Shown: positions 44,978 to 54,011 of the stretch, in pieces
Numbering within the stretch: position 1 is the stretch's first letter
Layout: every line of letters begins with the position of its first letter
Origin: an uncultured Mucispirillum sp.
GTDB lineage: Bacteria; Chrysiogenota; Deferribacteres; Deferribacterales; Mucispirillaceae
NCBI GenBank assembly: GCA_944326705.1
Contig: CALVEY010000008.1
Coordinates: 1 to 64,000 of the forward strand
DNA length: 64,000 nucleotides
Reading direction: 5' to 3'
Program-made: the position numbers and the translations under genes
Notes under the pieces: generated by a model
Seen by the model: the letters and a program-made list of their open reading frames with translations, nothing else
The model's database searches: none
What the model was told of the DNA's origin: nothing

Positions 44978-45919
44978 TTATGATAACATTTGCTTTTTTA
45001 TAGATTTTCCATTTATAAATGCAGGTATTATGAATAGAGATATGGCATATACAAATATCCCTGCTAAATTATCTTTGACTATTAATACTTTTATTCCAGC
45101 TGCTAGAAGTATAATATAAGCTGTAATAATAGAAAATTTTATATAGAAGTTGTTTGTAATATCATTAAGTCGCAAAATAAATAATAGAAAAAATAAAATA
45201 ATAGTAATGGCTGCACATACAGCGAAACTTATGAATATTATTAAATATGGACCAACAACATCTAATACAAATGGACCATCGCCTGTAAATATATTTGCAG
45301 CATTTAAATTACTTCTGTAAAATATTCTTAATAATATAACTAATATATATGATAAAACAAACATGCAAATAGGCAATATAAAAGCTAATATGCAGGATGT
45401 AATATACTCTACTTTATTAATAGATGCTTTTAAATTTAAAGTAATCAAATCATTAAAAATATGTAGTAAATTTGATTTTTTATTATCTTCATTTATCTTT
45501 TCATAATTAATTTCTTTGATTTTTTTAGAAACTGGTAGAATTAACCCTGCTAAAAATAATAATGGAAAATATGCAAGAAATATAATGTTATAATACTTTT
45601 CAAGAGGTATAATCATTTCCAGGTCAGCAGTTGATACTTGAAGAACTAAAATTATATAAGGAATTATAAAAGATAATATAAAAGCAGAAATAGTAGTAAT
45701 AATAGTATTTTTTAACCTGTTAAAAGTTGCAATTAATAATAATGGAATAAATAAAACTAAAACTAAACCTGCTAATGCTGATACAAATTTTATTGGGACA
45801 AAATAAAATAATAAAGTAATAAGTGAATAAATCACTAAAACTATCAAATATTCTTTTCTTGTTACAGGTTTAGTGTCATATAAATCTACTATATGTTTAT
45901 ATAAGTTATTATTATCCAT
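44978..45919 (-). CDS. Polytopic membrane protein, possibly tandem DUF805-like
   Basis: 313 residues with about eight membrane helices. Two halves look alike: each begins with a short basic stretch plus EY (TRKEYLIVLVIYSL near residue 20 and NKVEYITSCILAF near 170) and ends a helix with R-L-x-D/N (FNRLKNTI near 66 and ILRLNDITNNF near 248). The R-L-N-D-I element recalls the RLHD motif of DUF805, so a duplicated DUF805-like protein is my tentative reading. It is the first gene of the minus-strand island, 26 bases from the ankyrin-like gene. No function known. Confidence 0.55.
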   Translation of the reverse strand: MDNNNLYKHIVDLYDTKPVTRKEYLIVLVIYSLITLLFYFVPIKFVSALAGLVLVLFIPLLLIATFNRLKNTIITTISAFILSFIIPYIILVLQVSTADLEMIIPLEKYYNIIFLAYFPLLFLAGLILPVSKKIKEINYEKINEDNKKSNLLHIFNDLITLNLKASINKVEYITSCILAFILPICMFVLSYILVILLRIFYRSNLNAANIFTGDGPFVLDVVGPYLIIFISFAVCAAITIILFFLLFILRLNDITNNFYIKFSIITAYIILLAAGIKVLIVKDNLAGIFVYAISLFIIPAFINGKSIKKQMLS

Positions 45920-46070
45920 ATTACAGCCCTGCTTTTTGATAGGATAGTATATTAAATATAATAAATTTTTTCAACTTTTAAAATAATATTATTGATTTTA
46001 ATTTCTATATAGGTTATCTTTTATAGTCTATAATTTAAAAAAGTTAAATATATAATGGAGGAATAACACT

Positions 46071-46814
46071 ATGGCAGGACATAGTAAGTGGGCGAATATT
46101 AAGCATAGAAAAGAAGCTCAGGATAATAAAAAAGGTAAAATTTTTACTAAAATAGCAAGAGAATTAACTGTTGCTGCAAAAATTGGCGGCGGCGACCCTG
46201 CGTCTAACTCTCGTCTTCGTTTAGCTTTAGATAAAGCTCGTGCTGCAAATATGCCAAAAGATAATGTGGAAAGAGCTATCAAAAAAGGTACAGGTGAAGG
46301 TAACGACCAGGTATTTGAAGATATTACTTATGAAGGATACGCTCCAGGCGGTGTTGGTATTTTAGTAAAAACTCTTACAGATAACAGAAACAGAACTATT
46401 ATGGAAGTGCGCACTGTTATTACTAAAAGAGGCGGTTCTATGGCAGAAGCTGGCTCAGTTGCATGGCAGTTTGAAAATAAAGGTATTATAGAAGTGCCAG
46501 TAACTGCATGTTCAGAAGATGATATTATGAACTATGCATTAGAAGCAGGTGCAGAAGATGTGGTAACAGACGGCGATGTTTATTCTATTACTACAGAGCC
46601 TTCTGAATTTGAAAATGTAAAAAAACATTTAGAAGATAATAATATTCAAATAGATTTTGCAGAGCTTTCTATGAAACCTAAAACTACAATAGATGTAGAA
46701 GGCGAAGCTGCTAAAAAATTAATTGCCCTTGTTGAAGCATTAGAAGATTTAGATGATGTTCAGGAAGTTTACGGCAATTATAAAATAGATGATTCTGTAT
46801 TTGATGAGCTTTAA
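46071..46814 (+). CDS. yebC: YebC/PmpR family regulator or translation factor
   Basis: 247 residues starting MAGHSKWANIKHRKEAQDNKKGKIFTK, the YebC hallmark, with GGGDPASNSRLRLALDKARAANMPKDNVERAIKKG next. Family members act as regulators or relieve ribosome stalling at proline stretches. It heads the ruv group, its usual place. GGAGG ribosome binding site. Confidence 0.95.
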   Translation: MAGHSKWANIKHRKEAQDNKKGKIFTKIARELTVAAKIGGGDPASNSRLRLALDKARAANMPKDNVERAIKKGTGEGNDQVFEDITYEGYAPGGVGILVKTLTDNRNRTIMEVRTVITKRGGSMAEAGSVAWQFENKGIIEVPVTACSEDDIMNYALEAGAEDVVTDGDVYSITTEPSEFENVKKHLEDNNIQIDFAELSMKPKTTIDVEGEAAKKLIALVEALEDLDDVQEVYGNYKIDDSVFDEL

Positions 46815-46820
46815 TATATT

Positions 46821-47309
46821 ATGATATTCATGGGTATAGACCCAGGGCTTAATAAGACAGGTGTGGGCATTGTATATGCTGATAATTCAAAGGTAGAATA
46901 TATTGCCCACCGTCTTATAAAAACAAAAGCCAGTGACCCGCTGCCATTTCGTCTTGGAGCATTAATCAGCGGTGTGGCAGAGCTTGCTTTAGAATATAAG
47001 CCTGATATGGGGGCAGTAGAAGATATTTTCCATTCAGTTAATGCAAAAAGTGCATTACTTTTAGGCCAGGCTCGCGGTGCGTTAATTGCTGCGATGATAG
47101 CCCATGATATACCAGTTAAAGAGTTTACTGCATTACAGATTAAAAAAGCTGTTACAGGATACGGCAAGGCAGAAAAAGAGCAGGTTAAAAAGCTTGTAGA
47201 ATTACAGTTAAATATTGTAGTAAAAGGCGGTGTGCCTTTAGATGTAACTGATGCTCTTGCTTGTGCTATGTGCCTTGCTTATAATGAAACAAGAAGTATT
47301 ATAATATAA
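46821..47309 (+). CDS. ruvC: Holliday junction resolvase RuvC
   Basis: 162 residues. Acidic active site: Asp in GIDPGLNKTGVGIV, Glu in AVEDIFHSVNAKSALLLGQARG near residue 67 and Asp in VTDALACAMCL near residue 146. Neither ATG (46821 or 46830) has a good ribosome binding site; coupling to yebC is likely. Confidence 0.93.
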   Translation: MIFMGIDPGLNKTGVGIVYADNSKVEYIAHRLIKTKASDPLPFRLGALISGVAELALEYKPDMGAVEDIFHSVNAKSALLLGQARGALIAAMIAHDIPVKEFTALQIKKAVTGYGKAEKEQVKKLVELQLNIVVKGGVPLDVTDALACAMCLAYNETRSIII

Positions 47310-47330
47310 AGTATAAAGGGGGTATTCCTT

Positions 47331-47903
47331 TTGATTTACAAAATAAAAGGGGTAATACTAGAAAAAGATACAAATATGATTGTTGTAGATACTGGGGGTA
47401 TAGCTTATGAAGCTATGTGCTCACTTGCTACATATTCATCTGTTGGAAATATTGGTGAAATATGTGAGCTTTATACATATATGGCTGTTAGAGAAGACGG
47501 CGTATATTTATATGGATTTGCAACAAAAGAAGAAAAGCGTTTATTTTTAATGCTTACATCAGTTTCTAGTATTGGTCCTAAAATGGCAGTAAAAATATTA
47601 GGTGGCATAGGCTGTGAAAGCCTTATTTCTGCCATATCTTCAAAAGATTATCAAATGCTTGCCACAATTCCAGGCATAGGCAAAAAAACTGCTGAACGAA
47701 TAGTTGTAGAGTTAAAAGATAAATTTGACAGCCAGCAGATAGTATATGCACCGCAGGATGTTCGTGAAGAAGTAGTTGGTGCATTAGTAAACTTAGGCTA
47801 CAAAGTGATAGATAGCAGAAAAGCAGTAGAAAAATCAAGCCCTAATGATGATTTTGAAACAGTTTTAAAAAATGCTCTGCAGCTTTTATCAGGTAAAAAA
47901 TAA
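47331..47903 (+). CDS. ruvA: Holliday junction DNA helicase subunit RuvA
   Basis: TTG start with GGGGG 8 bases upstream (190 residues). OB fold at the N-terminus ([26 protein letters not shown]), two helix-hairpin-helix motifs ([16 protein letters not shown] and [20 protein letters not shown]) and the RuvB-binding C-terminal domain. Stop overlaps the ruvB start. Confidence 0.95.
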   Translation: MIYKIKGVILEKDTNMIVVDTGGIAYEAMCSLATYSSVGNIGEICELYTYMAVREDGVYLYGFATKEEKRLFLMLTSVSSIGPKMAVKILGGIGCESLISAISSKDYQMLATIPGIGKKTAERIVVELKDKFDSQQIVYAPQDVREEVVGALVNLGYKVIDSRKAVEKSSPNDDFETVLKNALQLLSGKK

Positions 47904-48931
47904 TGAAAGAAACAGATATATACAGTATTTCAGAAACAACTGAAGATAAACTTGGTGCACTTCGCCCTGAATCTTTTGATGATTATACAGGTCAGAAAAA
48001 AGTTATAGAAAACTTAAAAGTCTATGTAAAAGCAGCAAGAGAGCGTGGGGACAGCCTTGACCACTGTCTTTTTTATGGACCTCCAGGGCTTGGAAAGACT
48101 ACTCTTGCAAATATTATTGCTCATGAGCTTGGCGTAAATATAACTGTCACAAGCGGGCCTGCAATAGAAAAATCTGGGGATTTAGCAGCACTTTTAACTA
48201 ACCTTTCACCTAGGCAGGTGTTATTTATAGATGAAATCCACAGGCTTCATTCTAGTGTAGAAGAAATATTATATCCTGCTATGGAAGATTTTAAGCTTGA
48301 TTTATTAATAGGTCAGGGACCAGGTGCAAGAAGTATGCGAATAGATTTGCCAAAGTTTACTCTTGTGGGTGCCACTACTCGTGCAGGGCTTTTAACTTCC
48401 CCACTCAGAGACAGATTTGGCATGATTATCCGCCTTGAATTTTACAGCGATGAGGAACTTGCTCAGATTATTACACGCGGTGCAGGGCTTTTAAATACAC
48501 CTATTGAAGAAGAAGCAGCTTTAGAAATAGCTAAATGCAGCAGGGGCACTCCACGTATAGCCCATAGAATACTTAGAAGAATGAGAGATTTTGCCCATGT
48601 ATTTAATAATGGAGTAATCTCTTTAGATATTGCAAAAGACGGCCTTAAACGCCTTGAAATAGATAATGCAGGGCTTGATGCAAACGACAGGCGCTTACTT
48701 GAAACTATAATAGAAAAATATGACGGCGGCCCTGTTGGTTTAGAAACATTAGCTGCTGCAACAAGTGAAGAAAAAGACACTATAGAAGATGTTATAGAGC
48801 CATTTTTAATATATAAAGGCTTTATTAAAAAAACTCCAAGGGGCAGAGTTGCTTCTAAAATGACTTATGACCATTTAGGTATAAGATATAATCATAAAAC
48901 ATCTATTGAAGAATTTTTGGAAGATGAATAA
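47903..48931 (+). CDS. ruvB: Holliday junction branch-migration ATPase RuvB
   Basis: 342 residues. [19 protein letters not shown] at the N-terminus, Walker [17 protein letters not shown] near residue 55, Walker [10 protein letters not shown] near 108, sensor GATTRAGLL near 155 and a winged-helix C-terminus. TAATG overlaps link it to ruvA and radA. Confidence 0.97.
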   Translation: MKETDIYSISETTEDKLGALRPESFDDYTGQKKVIENLKVYVKAARERGDSLDHCLFYGPPGLGKTTLANIIAHELGVNITVTSGPAIEKSGDLAALLTNLSPRQVLFIDEIHRLHSSVEEILYPAMEDFKLDLLIGQGPGARSMRIDLPKFTLVGATTRAGLLTSPLRDRFGMIIRLEFYSDEELAQIITRGAGLLNTPIEEEAALEIAKCSRGTPRIAHRILRRMRDFAHVFNNGVISLDIAKDGLKRLEIDNAGLDANDRRLLETIIEKYDGGPVGLETLAAATSEEKDTIEDVIEPFLIYKGFIKKTPRGRVASKMTYDHLGIRYNHKTSIEEFLEDE

Positions 48932-50274
48932 TGGCAAAATTAAAAACAACTTATGTATGCCAAAACTGTGGGGCAGTCCAGTCTAAATGGATGGGTAAAT
49001 GCCCGGAATGTAATTCATGGAATACTTTAGTAGAAGAAGTTATTGAAAAACAGTCATCATCAAAATCCACATATACTCAAAACTATATCCCTAAAAATAC
49101 ACCTGTTGCATTATCAAATGTGGCAGGCATAGAAACTTACCGTTTTGAAACAGGTATAAAAGAATTAGACCAGGTATTAGGGGGCGGAATAGTTAAAGGC
49201 TCAGTAGTTTTAATCGGCGGTGAGCCAGGGATTGGGAAATCTACTGTAATATTACAGGTAGCTGGAATATTAAATAAGCAGAATAAAAAAGTGCTTTATG
49301 TATCTGGAGAAGAATCGCCCTCACAAATTCGCATGCGGGCAGACAGACTTAATGTAAAAGCTGAAAATTTAGAGCTGCTTGCAACAACTTCTTTTGAAGA
49401 TGTGCTATCAGCAACAGCCTTAAAGCAGTATGATTATTTAATAATAGATTCTATCCAGACAATAACAAGTGAAGAAATTATATCAGGCGGCGGAGCAGTT
49501 GGTCAGATTCGCCATGTAACATACAGACTTGTTGAGCTTGCAAAAAGCACTGGTCTTACAGTTTTTATTATAGGACAGGTTACAAAAGACGGCAATATTG
49601 CAGGTCCAAAAGTATTAGAGCATTTAGTAGATACTGTTCTTTATTTTGAAGGTGATTATTCAAGGGGTGTGCGTATTCTGCGTTCAGTTAAAAACAGGTT
49701 TGGCTCAACTGATGAAGTAGGTATTTTTGAAATGAGCCAGTCTGGCTTAATAGAAGCAGGGGACAGGGCATTTTTTGATAAAGACAGCAGTCAGGCAAGC
49801 GGCAAAGTAATCTGCCCAGTATTAGAAGGTACAAGGCCCTTTTTAATAGAGATACAGGCTCTTGTTGCTCCAACATTTTTCCAATACCCTAAAAGAAATG
49901 CAACTGGTTATGATAATAACAGGCTTGCAATGCTTATAGCTATTTTAGAAAAAAAAGGCGGCTTAAATTTATCTGGAGCAGATGTTTATTTAAATATTGC
50001 AGGCGGTATTAAAATCAATGAGCCAAGTGCAGATTTAGCAGTATGTGCTGCACTTATTTCTTCTTTTAGAGATAAACCAGTGCCATATACAATGGCTTTT
50101 GCTGGAGAAGTGGGCTTAACTGGAGAAATCCGTGCAGTTTCTAATTTACAAGGCAGAATAAATGAGTGTTCCAGATTTGGTGTTGAAACTTTATATGCTA
50201 ATATAAAAGATGAAAAAAGTAAAAATATAAAGCTGGTTAATGTAAAAAATATTGCAGATTTATTAAAGCATTAA
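48931..50274 (+). CDS. radA: DNA repair protein RadA
   Basis: 447 residues. N-terminal zinc finger YVCQNCGAVQSKWMGKCPEC, Walker A GGEPGIGKSTVILQV near residue 97, the RadA-specific KNRFGSTDEVGIFEM near 252 and a Lon-like C-terminal domain. It promotes branch migration in recombination. The restriction-modification locus begins 10 bases after its stop. Confidence 0.96.
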   Translation: MAKLKTTYVCQNCGAVQSKWMGKCPECNSWNTLVEEVIEKQSSSKSTYTQNYIPKNTPVALSNVAGIETYRFETGIKELDQVLGGGIVKGSVVLIGGEPGIGKSTVILQVAGILNKQNKKVLYVSGEESPSQIRMRADRLNVKAENLELLATTSFEDVLSATALKQYDYLIIDSIQTITSEEIISGGGAVGQIRHVTYRLVELAKSTGLTVFIIGQVTKDGNIAGPKVLEHLVDTVLYFEGDYSRGVRILRSVKNRFGSTDEVGIFEMSQSGLIEAGDRAFFDKDSSQASGKVICPVLEGTRPFLIEIQALVAPTFFQYPKRNATGYDNNRLAMLIAILEKKGGLNLSGADVYLNIAGGIKINEPSADLAVCAALISSFRDKPVPYTMAFAGEVGLTGEIRAVSNLQGRINECSRFGVETLYANIKDEKSKNIKLVNVKNIADLLKH

Positions 50275-50284
50275 GGGGTAATAA

Positions 50285-51850
50285 ATGGATATTAAAAAAG
50301 AGCAGGAACGAGCAGAACTACATAAAATAATATGGAATATTGCCGATGATTTGCGAGGCACTGTTGATGGCTGGGATTTTAAGCAGTATGTATTAGGAAT
50401 GCTTTTTTATAGATATATATCTGAAAATATTACAGACTATATCAATGACAATGAACATAAAAGTGGCGATAAAGATTTTGATTATGCAAAACTTGATGAT
50501 AATGAGATAAATGATGATATTATAGATGAAATAGTAAGCACAAAAGGATATTTTATATATCCAAGCCAGCTTTTTAGTAATGTATGTAAAAAGTCAGTTA
50601 GTGATGAAGATTTAAATGAAACTCTTAGCAATATTTTTAGAAATATAGAAAATTCTGCCATAGGTAAACAGAGTGAAGATAATTTTAAGGGTTTATTTGA
50701 TGATTTTGATGTAAACAGTAAAAAATTAGGTTCATCAGTAGTAGAAAGAGTAGAAAAATTAAGAAAATTAATAAGCGGTATAGCTTCTATGAATTTAGGT
50801 AGCTATGGAGAAAATACAATAGATATTTTTGGTGATGCTTATGAATTTTTAATGGGTATGTATGCATCAAATGCTGGTAAAAGTGGTGGTGAGTATTACA
50901 CACCACAGGAAGTATCAGAGCTTTTAACAAGATTAACTTTGATAGGTAAAAAAGAAGTAAATAAAGTATATGACCCAGCTTGTGGTAGTGGTTCTTTATT
51001 ATTAAAATATGCAAAAATTTTAGGACATGGAAATGTGCGAATAGGTTTTTTTGGACAGGAAACCAATATAACAACATATAACTTATGCCGTATTAATATG
51101 TTTTTGCATAATATTCCTTATGATAAATTTAATATAGCCCATGGGGATACATTAACTAACCCGCAGCATGATGATTTTGAGCCTTTTGAAGCAATAGTTT
51201 CTAACCCGCCTTATTCTACAAAATGGAAAGGTGATGATGACCCTGTCTTGATTAATGACCCTAGGTATTCACCAGCTGGTGTGTTAGCCCCTAAATCAAA
51301 AGCAGATTTTGCTTTTATAATGCACTGCCTTTCTTGGCTTGCAGGCAGTGGCACAGCAGCAATAGTGTGTTTTCCGGGTATTTTTTACCGTGGCGGAGCA
51401 GAACAAAAAATACGAAAATATTTAGTTGATAATAACTTTATTGATTGCGTTATACAGATGCCAGAAAATCTTTTTTACGGCACTTCTATTGCAACCTGTG
51501 TAATGGTGCTAAAAAAGAATAAACAAGATAGTAGTATATTTTTTATAAATGCATCAAAAGAATTTGTAAAAGTTACAAATAATAATAAATTAACACAGAA
51601 TAATATTAACAATATTTTAAAATACTATGAAGAAAGAAGAGATGTAGAATATATTTCATCACTTGTAAAGTATGAGAAAGTTGTAGAAGAAAATTATAAT
51701 TTATCAGTAAATACTTATGTGGAAATAGAAGATACGAGAGAAAAAATAGATATAAATATATTAAATAAAGAGATAGACGAAATAGTAAAAAAACAACAGG
51801 TGTTAAGGGATAATATTGATAAAATAGTTGTAGAACTTGGAGATATTTAA
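50285..51850 (+). CDS. hsdM: Type I restriction-modification DNA methyltransferase subunit HsdM
   Basis: 521 residues, usual for HsdM. N-terminal helical HsdM_N domain (ELHKIIWNIADDLRGTVDGWDFKQYVLGMLFYRYIS), SAM motif VYDPACGSGSLLLKYAK near residue 229 and the N6-adenine catalytic motif SNPPYS near residue 305. ASNAGKSGGEYYTPQEVSELL near residue 197 is the conserved GEFYTP-type region. Stop overlaps the next start (TAATG). Confidence 0.96.
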   Translation: MDIKKEQERAELHKIIWNIADDLRGTVDGWDFKQYVLGMLFYRYISENITDYINDNEHKSGDKDFDYAKLDDNEINDDIIDEIVSTKGYFIYPSQLFSNVCKKSVSDEDLNETLSNIFRNIENSAIGKQSEDNFKGLFDDFDVNSKKLGSSVVERVEKLRKLISGIASMNLGSYGENTIDIFGDAYEFLMGMYASNAGKSGGEYYTPQEVSELLTRLTLIGKKEVNKVYDPACGSGSLLLKYAKILGHGNVRIGFFGQETNITTYNLCRINMFLHNIPYDKFNIAHGDTLTNPQHDDFEPFEAIVSNPPYSTKWKGDDDPVLINDPRYSPAGVLAPKSKADFAFIMHCLSWLAGSGTAAIVCFPGIFYRGGAEQKIRKYLVDNNFIDCVIQMPENLFYGTSIATCVMVLKKNKQDSSIFFINASKEFVKVTNNNKLTQNNINNILKYYEERRDVEYISSLVKYEKVVEENYNLSVNTYVEIEDTREKIDINILNKEIDEIVKKQQVLRDNIDKIVVELGDI

Positions 51851-52842
51851 TGACACCAGTGGAATTTATATTATATAAAGATATATCAGAAAGTATATCG
51901 GTAGATGTAGTTATAAAAGATGAAACGCTATGGCTTACCCAAAAATCTATGGCGGAATTATTTGGATGTTCTGCAGATAATATATCACTGCATTTAAAAA
52001 ATATATTTAATAGTGGAGAGTTAGATAAACAGTCAGTTACCGAGAAAATCTCGGTAACTGCAACAGATGGAAAAAATTATTTAGTAAATTTTTATAATCT
52101 TGATGCAGTTATATCTGTAGGTTATCGTGTAAATTCATCAAAAGCCACTAAATTTAGAATATGGGCAACTGGTGTTCTAAAAGAGTTTATACAGAAAGGT
52201 TTTGTTTTAGATGATGAAAGATTAAAGCAGGGTAAAACTGTTTTTGGTAAAGATTATTTTAAAGAACTTTTAGAAAGAGTTCGCTCAATAAGAGCAAGTG
52301 AAAGAAGAATATGGCAGCAGATAACAGATATTTTTGCAGAATGCTCAATAGATTATAATAAAAATTCTAATATAACAAAAGAATTTTTTGCAACTATTCA
52401 AAATAAATTTCACTATGCAATTACTCATCAAACAGCTGCAGAAATAATATATAATAATGCTGACAGCAAAAAAGAACATATGGGGCTTACAACTTGGAAA
52501 AATGCACCTTCGGGGAGAATATTAAAATCAGATGTGTTGATTGCTAAAAATTATTTATCAGAAAAAGAAATAAGACAGCTGGAAAGAGCAGTAACTGGTT
52601 ATTTTGATTATATTGAAGATTTAATAGAGCGGGAAAATACTTTTACAATGGAAGAATTTTCTGCAAGTGTATCAGAATTTTTAAATTTTAGAAGATATGA
52701 AATATTGCATGATAAGGGAAGTATATCAATGGATAAGGCAAAAGATAAAGCAGAGCAGGAATATAATGTTTTTAATAAGCATCAGAAAATTAATTCTGAT
52801 TTTGATAAATTCAGCCAGAAACTGCTGAAAGATAAGGATTAA
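51850..52842 (+). CDS. rhuM: RhuM family protein inserted between hsdM and hsdS
   Basis: 330 residues. WLTQKSMAELFGCSADNISLHLKNIF near residue 28 is a helix-turn-helix-like region, and FYNLDAVISVGYRVNSSKATKFRIWATGVLKEFIQKGFVLDDERLKQG near residue 80 is the RhuM hallmark. RhuM was first named from Salmonella SPI-3; members are often lodged inside type I restriction operons, with no proven role. Overlap with hsdM and a 3-base gap to hsdS keep it in the operon. An intragenic perfect palindrome lies at 52034-52060. Confidence 0.9.
   Translation: MTPVEFILYKDISESISVDVVIKDETLWLTQKSMAELFGCSADNISLHLKNIFNSGELDKQSVTEKISVTATDGKNYLVNFYNLDAVISVGYRVNSSKATKFRIWATGVLKEFIQKGFVLDDERLKQGKTVFGKDYFKELLERVRSIRASERRIWQQITDIFAECSIDYNKNSNITKEFFATIQNKFHYAITHQTAAEIIYNNADSKKEHMGLTTWKNAPSGRILKSDVLIAKNYLSEKEIRQLERAVTGYFDYIEDLIERENTFTMEEFSASVSEFLNFRRYEILHDKGSISMDKAKDKAEQEYNVFNKHQKINSDFDKFSQKLLKDKD
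52034..52060. repeat. Perfect palindrome within rhuM
   Basis: Arms CAGTTACCGAGA and TCTCGGTAACTG (12 bp each) separated by AAA. No T run follows, so it is not a standard terminator. Confidence 0.7.
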
Positions 52843-52845
52843 ACA

Positions 52846-54006
52846 ATGAATAAAATAGAAAAAATGATAAAAGAATTATGCCCTAACGGAGTAGAGTGGA
52901 AGAAATTAGGGGAAGTGTTACAGTATGAACAGCCAACAAAATATATTGTAAAAAATACTGATTATATAGACAATGGAATACCAGTTTTAACAGCAGGTAA
53001 AACTTTTATATTAGGTTATACAAATGAAAATAATTATTATCCAGCCACAAAAGATAATCCTGTTATTTTATTTGATGACTTTACAACAGCATTTAAATGG
53101 ATAGATTTTAATTTTAAAGTGAAATCATCAGCAGTAAAATTATTAACATTAATTGATAATAAAAATTATATATTTAAATATATTTATTATGCTATGCAAT
53201 CTATACATTATGCAACATTGGAACATTCAAGACAATGGATAGAAAAATATAGTAATATTCAAATCCCTATTCCACCGCTTGCGGTGCAAGCGGAAATTGT
53301 CAAGATACTTGACAATTTTACCGAGCTAACCGCCGAGCTAACCGCCGAGCTAACCGCCGAGCTAACCGCTAGAAAAAAACAGTATGAATATTACAGAGAT
53401 AAACTTTTGTCATTTGACAATATTCTAAAACGGGGGGGGGTAATTAAAAAATTAGGGGAAATTGGTAGAATATCAATGTGCAAAAGAATTTTTAAAAATG
53501 AAACACAAGATAGCGGTGAGATACCTTTTTATAAAATAGGCACATTTGGCAAAAAAGCAGATGCATTTATATCAAAAAAGTTATTTGAAGAATATAAAAT
53601 AAAATATCCATACCCTAAAAAAGGATATGTTCTTTTATCAGCTTCTGGGACTATTGGTAGATGTATTATTTTTAATGGTGAAGATTCATATTATCAAGAC
53701 TCCAATATTGTTTGGTTGGAACATGATGAAAATATTGTTATGAATAAATATTTATATCACTTTTATAAAGTAGCTAAATGGAAAATTGATAGTGGTGGCA
53801 CTGTTTCAAGGCTTTATAATAGCAACATTCTAAATACAGAAATCCCTATTCCACCCCTTGAAGTGCAGCAAGAGATAGTAGATATATTAGATAAATTTGA
53901 AAGTATGTGTAATAGTTTAACAGAAGGCTTGCCAGCAGAGATTGAAGCAAGAAAAAAGCAGTATGAGTATTATAGAGATAAGCTATTAAGTTTTGAACAC
54001 AATTAA
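52846..54006 (+). CDS. hsdS: Type I restriction-modification specificity subunit HsdS, with two slippage-prone tracts
   Basis: 386 residues with the two-fold layout of HsdS: target-recognition domain 1 (about 1-140), central conserved helix with four ELTA repeats (residues 160-175) and ARKKQYEYYRDKLLSF, target-recognition domain 2 (about 200-345) and a second conserved helix ending ARKKQYEYYRDKLLSF. IPIPPL precedes each helix. A G9 run at 53432-53440 encodes Arg-Gly-Gly-Val between the halves; as sequenced it is in frame. One G fewer gives TAA at 53441, one more gives TAA at 53445, leaving a 198- to 200-residue half-subunit. Confidence 0.95.
   Translation: MNKIEKMIKELCPNGVEWKKLGEVLQYEQPTKYIVKNTDYIDNGIPVLTAGKTFILGYTNENNYYPATKDNPVILFDDFTTAFKWIDFNFKVKSSAVKLLTLIDNKNYIFKYIYYAMQSIHYATLEHSRQWIEKYSNIQIPIPPLAVQAEIVKILDNFTELTAELTAELTAELTARKKQYEYYRDKLLSFDNILKRGGVIKKLGEIGRISMCKRIFKNETQDSGEIPFYKIGTFGKKADAFISKKLFEEYKIKYPYPKKGYVLLSASGTIGRCIIFNGEDSYYQDSNIVWLEHDENIVMNKYLYHFYKVAKWKIDSGGTVSRLYNSNILNTEIPIPPLEVQQEIVDILDKFESMCNSLTEGLPAEIEARKKQYEYYRDKLLSFEHN
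53323..53370 (+). repeat. Four tandem 12-bp repeats in hsdS (ELTA)
   Basis: The unit GAGCTAACCGCC occurs three times perfectly and a fourth time with one change (final T), all in frame as Glu-Leu-Thr-Ala. The repeats are GC-rich against an AT-rich gene. EcoR124I and EcoR124II differ by two versus three copies of the equivalent TAEL repeat, which changes the spacer of their recognition site. Confidence 0.95.
53371..53404 (+). repeat. Direct repeat, copy 1, in hsdS central conserved region
   Basis: 34-bp segment encoding ARKKQYEYYRDK-type helix, 30 of 34 bases identical to 53950-53983. Such copies can recombine and swap recognition domains. Confidence 0.7.
53432..53440 (+). repeat. G9 homopolymer tract in hsdS
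   Basis: Nine consecutive G preceded by C, with TAATTAA immediately after. Both single-base indel frames stop within three codons of the tract. Confidence 0.9.
53950..53983 (+). repeat. Direct repeat, copy 2, at the hsdS 3' end
   Basis: Second copy of the 34-bp conserved-helix segment seen at 53371-53404 (four differences). Confidence 0.7.
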
Positions 54007-54011
54007 ACATA

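Noticed and set aside
53323-53370. CRISPR-like short tandem repeats
   Set aside because: Units are contiguous 12-mers without spacers and encode ELTA in frame within hsdS.
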